Positions 60,540 to 64,000 of a DNA stretch of 64,000 nucleotides are shown here, in pieces. The notes beneath the pieces are model-generated. The model was not told the origin of the DNA. It saw nothing but the letters and a program-made list of their open reading frames with translations, and ran no database searches. Source of the stretch: Rugalucina vietnamica (lineage: Eukaryota; Mollusca; Bivalvia; Lucinida; Lucinidae). A program made the translations under genes and the position numbers. Position 1 is the stretch's first letter; each line of letters begins with the position of its first letter. The stretch spans positions 38,847,988 to 38,911,987 of the forward strand of contig OZ024882.1 in NCBI GenBank assembly GCA_964017185.1. Reading direction: 5' to 3'.

Positions 60540-62935
60540 ATATATGGGTATGATGGCCATCTTGGTCATGTGACCTTGAAACCCTACTTACATAAGCAGA
60601 ATAGCTCTTGTCTGGATTGTGTATCCTCTTGTTCGCCATTTTGGTTCACTTGAAAAAATCATCATACAAGGTCAGGGTCCTATAATGACCCCCGGGGTGG
60701 GACCATATTTGACCCCAGGGGCATGATTGGCAGGATTTATGTAGAGCTCCACATGGCATTGTCGCATATCAAATATACAAGCTTTGTGTCATGGGGTTGC
60801 AGAGAAGAAGATTTTTCATGTATTTCCATTATAAGTCTATGGTAGATAATGACATGCCTGGGGCATGGCCTGTTTGGACCCCAGGGGCACCGTTGGCAGG
60901 ATTTATAAAGAGGAGTACTATAAATTGCTCCACACAAAATATGAAAGCTCTGGGTCATGTGGTTTCAGAGAAGAAGAGTACTATACATTGCTCCACACAA
61001 AATATGAAAGCTCTGGGGCATGTGGTTTCAGAGAAGAGTTTTTCATGTATTTTCCATTATAAGGCCTATGTCAGATAATGATGCCCCCGGGGCGGGGCCT
61101 GTATGGACCCAGGGGCACAGTTAGCAGGATTTATAAAGAGGACAACTATACATTGCTACACACGAAGTATGGGCTTGGGCCTTGTGGTTTCGGAGAAGAA
61201 GATTTTTTTTTATGTTTTTCCAATGACACCCCGGGTTGGGGCCTGTATAGACCCCAGGGGCACGGTTGTCGTGATTTATAAAAAGGACCACTATATATTG
61301 CTACACACAAAATATAAAAGCTCTTGGCCTTGTGGTTTTGGAGAAGAAGAATTTGTTAAGGTATTTCCCATTGTAAGTCTATGGGAGCTAATGACCCCCA
61401 GGGCGTGGCCACTTTTGACCCCAGGGACATGGTTAGCATGATTTATAAAGAGGAAACATTTGCAACTAAACATTGCTTCATACAAAATATGAAAGCTCCG
61501 GGCCTTGTGGTTTCAGAGAAGAATATTTTTTTATGTTTTTTTTTTCATGACGATCCCGGGGCGGGCACAGTATGGATCCCAGGGGCACTGTTGGCAGGAT
61601 TCATAAAGAGGACCACTATACGTTGCTTCACACAAAATATGAAAGCTCTGGGCCTTGTGGTTTTTTCCCATTGTAGGTCTATGGGAGATAATGACCCCTT
61701 GCCTTGTGGTTTCGGAGAAGAAGATTTTTTTTATGTTTTTCCCATTGTAAGTCTATGGGAGCTAGAGGTCCACTAGACATTGCTACATACAAAATATGAA
61801 TGCTACTGTATGGGCCAGTATGGACCCCAGGGGCACCGTTGACAGGATTCATAAAGAGGACCGCTATACGTTGCTTCACACAAAATATGAAAGCTTTGGG
61901 CCTTGTGGTTTTTTCCCATTGTAAGTCTATGGGAGATAATGACCCCTGGGGCCGGGCATGGTTGGCAGGATTTATAAAGAAAACCACCATACATTGCTAC
62001 ACACAAAATAGGAAAGCTCTGTGCCTTGAGGTTTCGGAGAAGAAGATTTTTTTTTTATGTTTTTCCCATTGTAAGTCTATGGGAGCTAATGACCCCGGGG
62101 CGGGGCCATTTTTGACCCCAGGGGCATGGTTGGCAGGATTTATAAAGAGGACCTCTACACATTGCTACATACAAAATATGAAAGCTTGACTTGTAGTTTC
62201 GGAGAAGATTTTTTTTATGTTTTCCCATGACGCCCCTGGGGCGTGACCAGTATGGACCCCAAGGAGCACGGTTGGCAGGATTTATAAGAAGGATACACTG
62301 TATACACTGCTACACACAAAATATGAAAGCTCTGGCCCTTGTGGTTTCGGAGAAGAAGATTTTTTTTTGTTTTTCCCATTGTAAGTCTATGGGAGCTAAT
62401 GACCCCCGGGGCGGGGCCTGTATGGACACCAGGGGCATGGTTAGCAGGACTTATAAAGAGGACCACTACGCATTGCTAAATACAAAATATGAAAGCTCCG
62501 GGCTTTGTGGTTTCGGAAAATATTTCTTTTTTATGTTTTTCCCATGACGCCGCCGGGGCGGGGCCCGTATGGACCCCAGGGGCACGGTTGGCAGGATTTA
62601 TAGAGAGGACCACTATGCACTGCTACACACAAAATATGAAAGCTCTGGCCCTCGTGGTTTCGGAGAAGAAGATTTTTTTTTATGTTTTTATTTCCCATTG
62701 TAACTCTATGGGAGCTATCTGTTGCCATGGAAACCAGAGTTCTGATCCGGCCTAACCCCAAACCTAATGCAAACATTCCCCTTCCTCAATGATGCTTTAG
62801 ATAAAATTTGATCCTGATTGGCCTTGTTGTCTTAGAGATATTCAAGTTTGAAAAAGTGAACGGAAGGACGGACGCCGGCTCGAATACTATACTTTTAGCT
62901 CACCTGGCTTCGGCTCAGGTGAGCTTAAAAAACCG

Positions 62936-63065
62936 TTGGCCAATGTTCTTACACTTTCAGCCATACTTTATTTTCTGAATCCGAGTATTTTATACGTTTT
63001 AAGATATCTTGATTCAGAAGATACAAAACTCCAAAAGGGTCTAACACTGTCAGTTTCTTGTGTAG
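62936..63065 (+). other. Intron-like end with branch point and acceptor
   Basis: GTCTAACACTGTCAGTTTC holds a good branch-point-like CTAAC about 23 bases before TTTCTTGTGTAG (63,065), with a pyrimidine-biased tract between. Confidence 0.4.
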
Positions 63066-63347
63066 AAATCCATGCAAGAAATCTCAGTCCATCTTTGCGA
63101 GGACGGACGAACGTACATGTGTGGACCACCCAAAATAATATATATGAGCTTTCGAAATGATACATGTGATTTGGCCAACACGCTAGTTTGCCGATTGCCT
63201 GTTGTAAAACCCGCCATTATGAGAATGGGGTCACGGAAGCCTGGTCAACTCGCTCCCAGCTCAACTGAAATGCAACCAATCCGACACCAGTGCAGAGCTG
63301 CTGTATCATATGAAACACCGACTTTTGCAAAGAAAAAACATGACTAA
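63066..63347 (+). CDS. Possible terminal exon of a second gene, cysteine-containing
   Basis: Open for 93 codons after the acceptor at 63,065 (AAA TCC ATG CAA...) to TAA at 63,345-63,347. It is GC-richer than its surroundings and is not made of any repeat in the window. The peptide has five cysteines in LCEDGRTYMCGPP, FRNDTCDL, TLVCRLPVV and RHQCRA, and ends in a basic AKKKHD. The even cysteine spacing hints at an extracellular domain, but I recognise no family. In-frame start codons exist at 63,072 and later, so an intronless short frame is also possible. No upstream exons can be assigned. Low confidence that it is a gene at all. Confidence 0.33.
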   Translation, partial: KSMQEISVHLCEDGRTYMCGPPKIIYMSFRNDTCDLANTLVCRLPVVKPAIMRMGSRKPGQLAPSSTEMQPIRHQCRAAVSYETPTFAKKKHD

Positions 63348-63703
63348 CGAGTTGTTACTACGAACTGAGTAGCGATACTTGATCTTATTTCGTTTCATTG
63401 ATCACCTGTTACCAGTCTCCTAGTCATGTTGTGTGATTGATCTGGTCATGCTTCCAAAAGACAGCCTTGTCGTGACGCTGCTCATGATAATGAAACTTGA
63501 CATTGCATCAAGCGCTAAATCGGAAATTAATTACAAAACTCCTTCTTTTTAATTAGTTTTTTTCGTCAGGATAAGATTATCCTCGCTTTAGAGAAAGCAG
63601 CCTCATATTAGCTTTTGCGATAAGAAATTGCCATCGAAGGGAATCAATTTCGGTGAAATTACGCAAACTGAGATGCGCGTATTGAAGAAAACAACAACAA
63701 CAA

Positions 63704-63704
<1 letters not shown>
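63348..63704. other. No gene seen
   Basis: Possible 3' untranslated sequence of the preceding exon; no canonical AATAAA noticed. Ends in an ACAACAACAAC tract leading to the A run. Confidence 0.4.

Positions 63705-63757
<53 letters not shown>
63705..63757 (+). repeat. Poly(A) run of 53
   Basis: Uninterrupted A, flush with the start of the next family F copy (AACAAGTAGCCC). Length probably unstable. Confidence 0.95.
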
Positions 63758-63758
<1 letters not shown>

Positions 63759-64000
63759 AAGTAGCCCAAGGGCAACGATTGCTCACCTGAGAGTCAACAA
63801 GTACAGTCACTGGACAAAGTGTTGTCTTTTTTCCATATATGGGTATGACGGTCATCTTGGTCAAGTTTCAGGCCTATGGCTACAATGGTTTCCATAGGAT
63901 CATTGGTCCTGTAAATGCTTACCCGAGACCTAGTTGTCACTTTTTCCCATGTTTCCATGTTTGCCTATGTTTCCAAAATCGACCTTTACCTACATTAATC
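63756..64000 (+). repeat. Family F repeat, copy 7, cut by the window edge
   Basis: Starts AACAAGTAGCCCAAGGGCAA, then CACCTGAGAGTCAACAAGTA, as in copies 1 and 6. Within 150 bases it switches to words of the other subfamily (GACCATTGGTCC-like GATCATTGGTCCTGTAAATG), so it may be a composite of both types. Confidence 0.8.

Larger units (their letters stand above)
56590..62926 (+). repeat. Family F repeat, copy 6, split by a nested pair of elements
   Basis: Starts ACAAGTAGCCCAAGGGCAAC, is interrupted at 56,675-60,539, and continues from ATATATGGGTATGATGGCC to a worn terminal hairpin, CACCTGGCTTCGGCTCAGG, at about 62,926. From 60,780 it holds a dozen or more degenerate tandem units (TTCGGAGAAGAAGATTTTT, GGCAGGATTTATAAAGAGG, ACACAAAATATGAAAGC) as in copy 1. 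Frames of up to 131 codons here are by-products of the repeats. Confidence 0.87.

Noticed and set aside
60791-62776. Long frames resembling a repeat protein (NMKALGLVVSEK...)
   Set aside because: Same explanation: degenerate family F units with no conserved frame.

Overview
The window is AT-rich, intron- and transposon-dominated eukaryotic DNA with no prokaryotic gene layout. The best guess is a marine bivalve mollusc. The terminal hairpin built on GAGCC/GGCTC with the AGGTGAGCT end, the GGACCAATGGTCC start and the AAGTAGCCCAAGGGCAACG start are repeats I associate with bivalve genomes, and the one confident-looking host gene resembles secreted biomineral matrix proteins in composition. The species call is an inference, not a match.

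Layout. (1) Bases 1-22,897 are a satellite of about 174 bp monomers in three blocks of alternating orientation: minus 1-5,218, plus about 5,341-18,515, minus 18,516-22,760. Positions 5,219-22,897 form one very large inverted repeat. It has matching palindromic termini, then diverged monomers that are colinear in both arms, then homogenised monomers, and meets at a strand-switch junction near 18,515. I read it as a giant Foldback-like element whose arms are satellite DNA. (2) A signal-peptide exon at 23,920-23,974 and a Gly/Tyr/Asn-rich terminal exon at 54,897-55,594 match in splice phase and together give a predicted 250-residue secreted protein. The roughly 31 kb between them would be one intron, or several, filled with transposons. 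(3) 25.7-36 kb holds tRNA-derived SINE sequence, a palindromic element, and a dead L1/Tx1-like LINE on the minus strand. Its ORF2 has lost the reverse transcriptase core, and its ORF1 is split by a 2.1 kb block of 375 bp tandem repeats with a 4 bp target duplication. (4) 36-51 kb and 56.6-64 kb hold seven copies of one repeat family (here family F). Several were used as landing sites by palindromic TA-flanked elements, a second TIR family (family B) and a miniature LTR retrotransposon. (5) At 63,066-63,347 there is a possible terminal exon of a second gene with a very good 3' splice site.

The main biological content is therefore structural: nested, datable insertions and several independent inverted-repeat elements whose arms are built from tandem units. 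No rRNA, CRISPR, bacterial operon or intact transposase or reverse transcriptase gene was found. All coordinates of repeat edges were read by eye and may be off by a few bases unless a target duplication fixes them.
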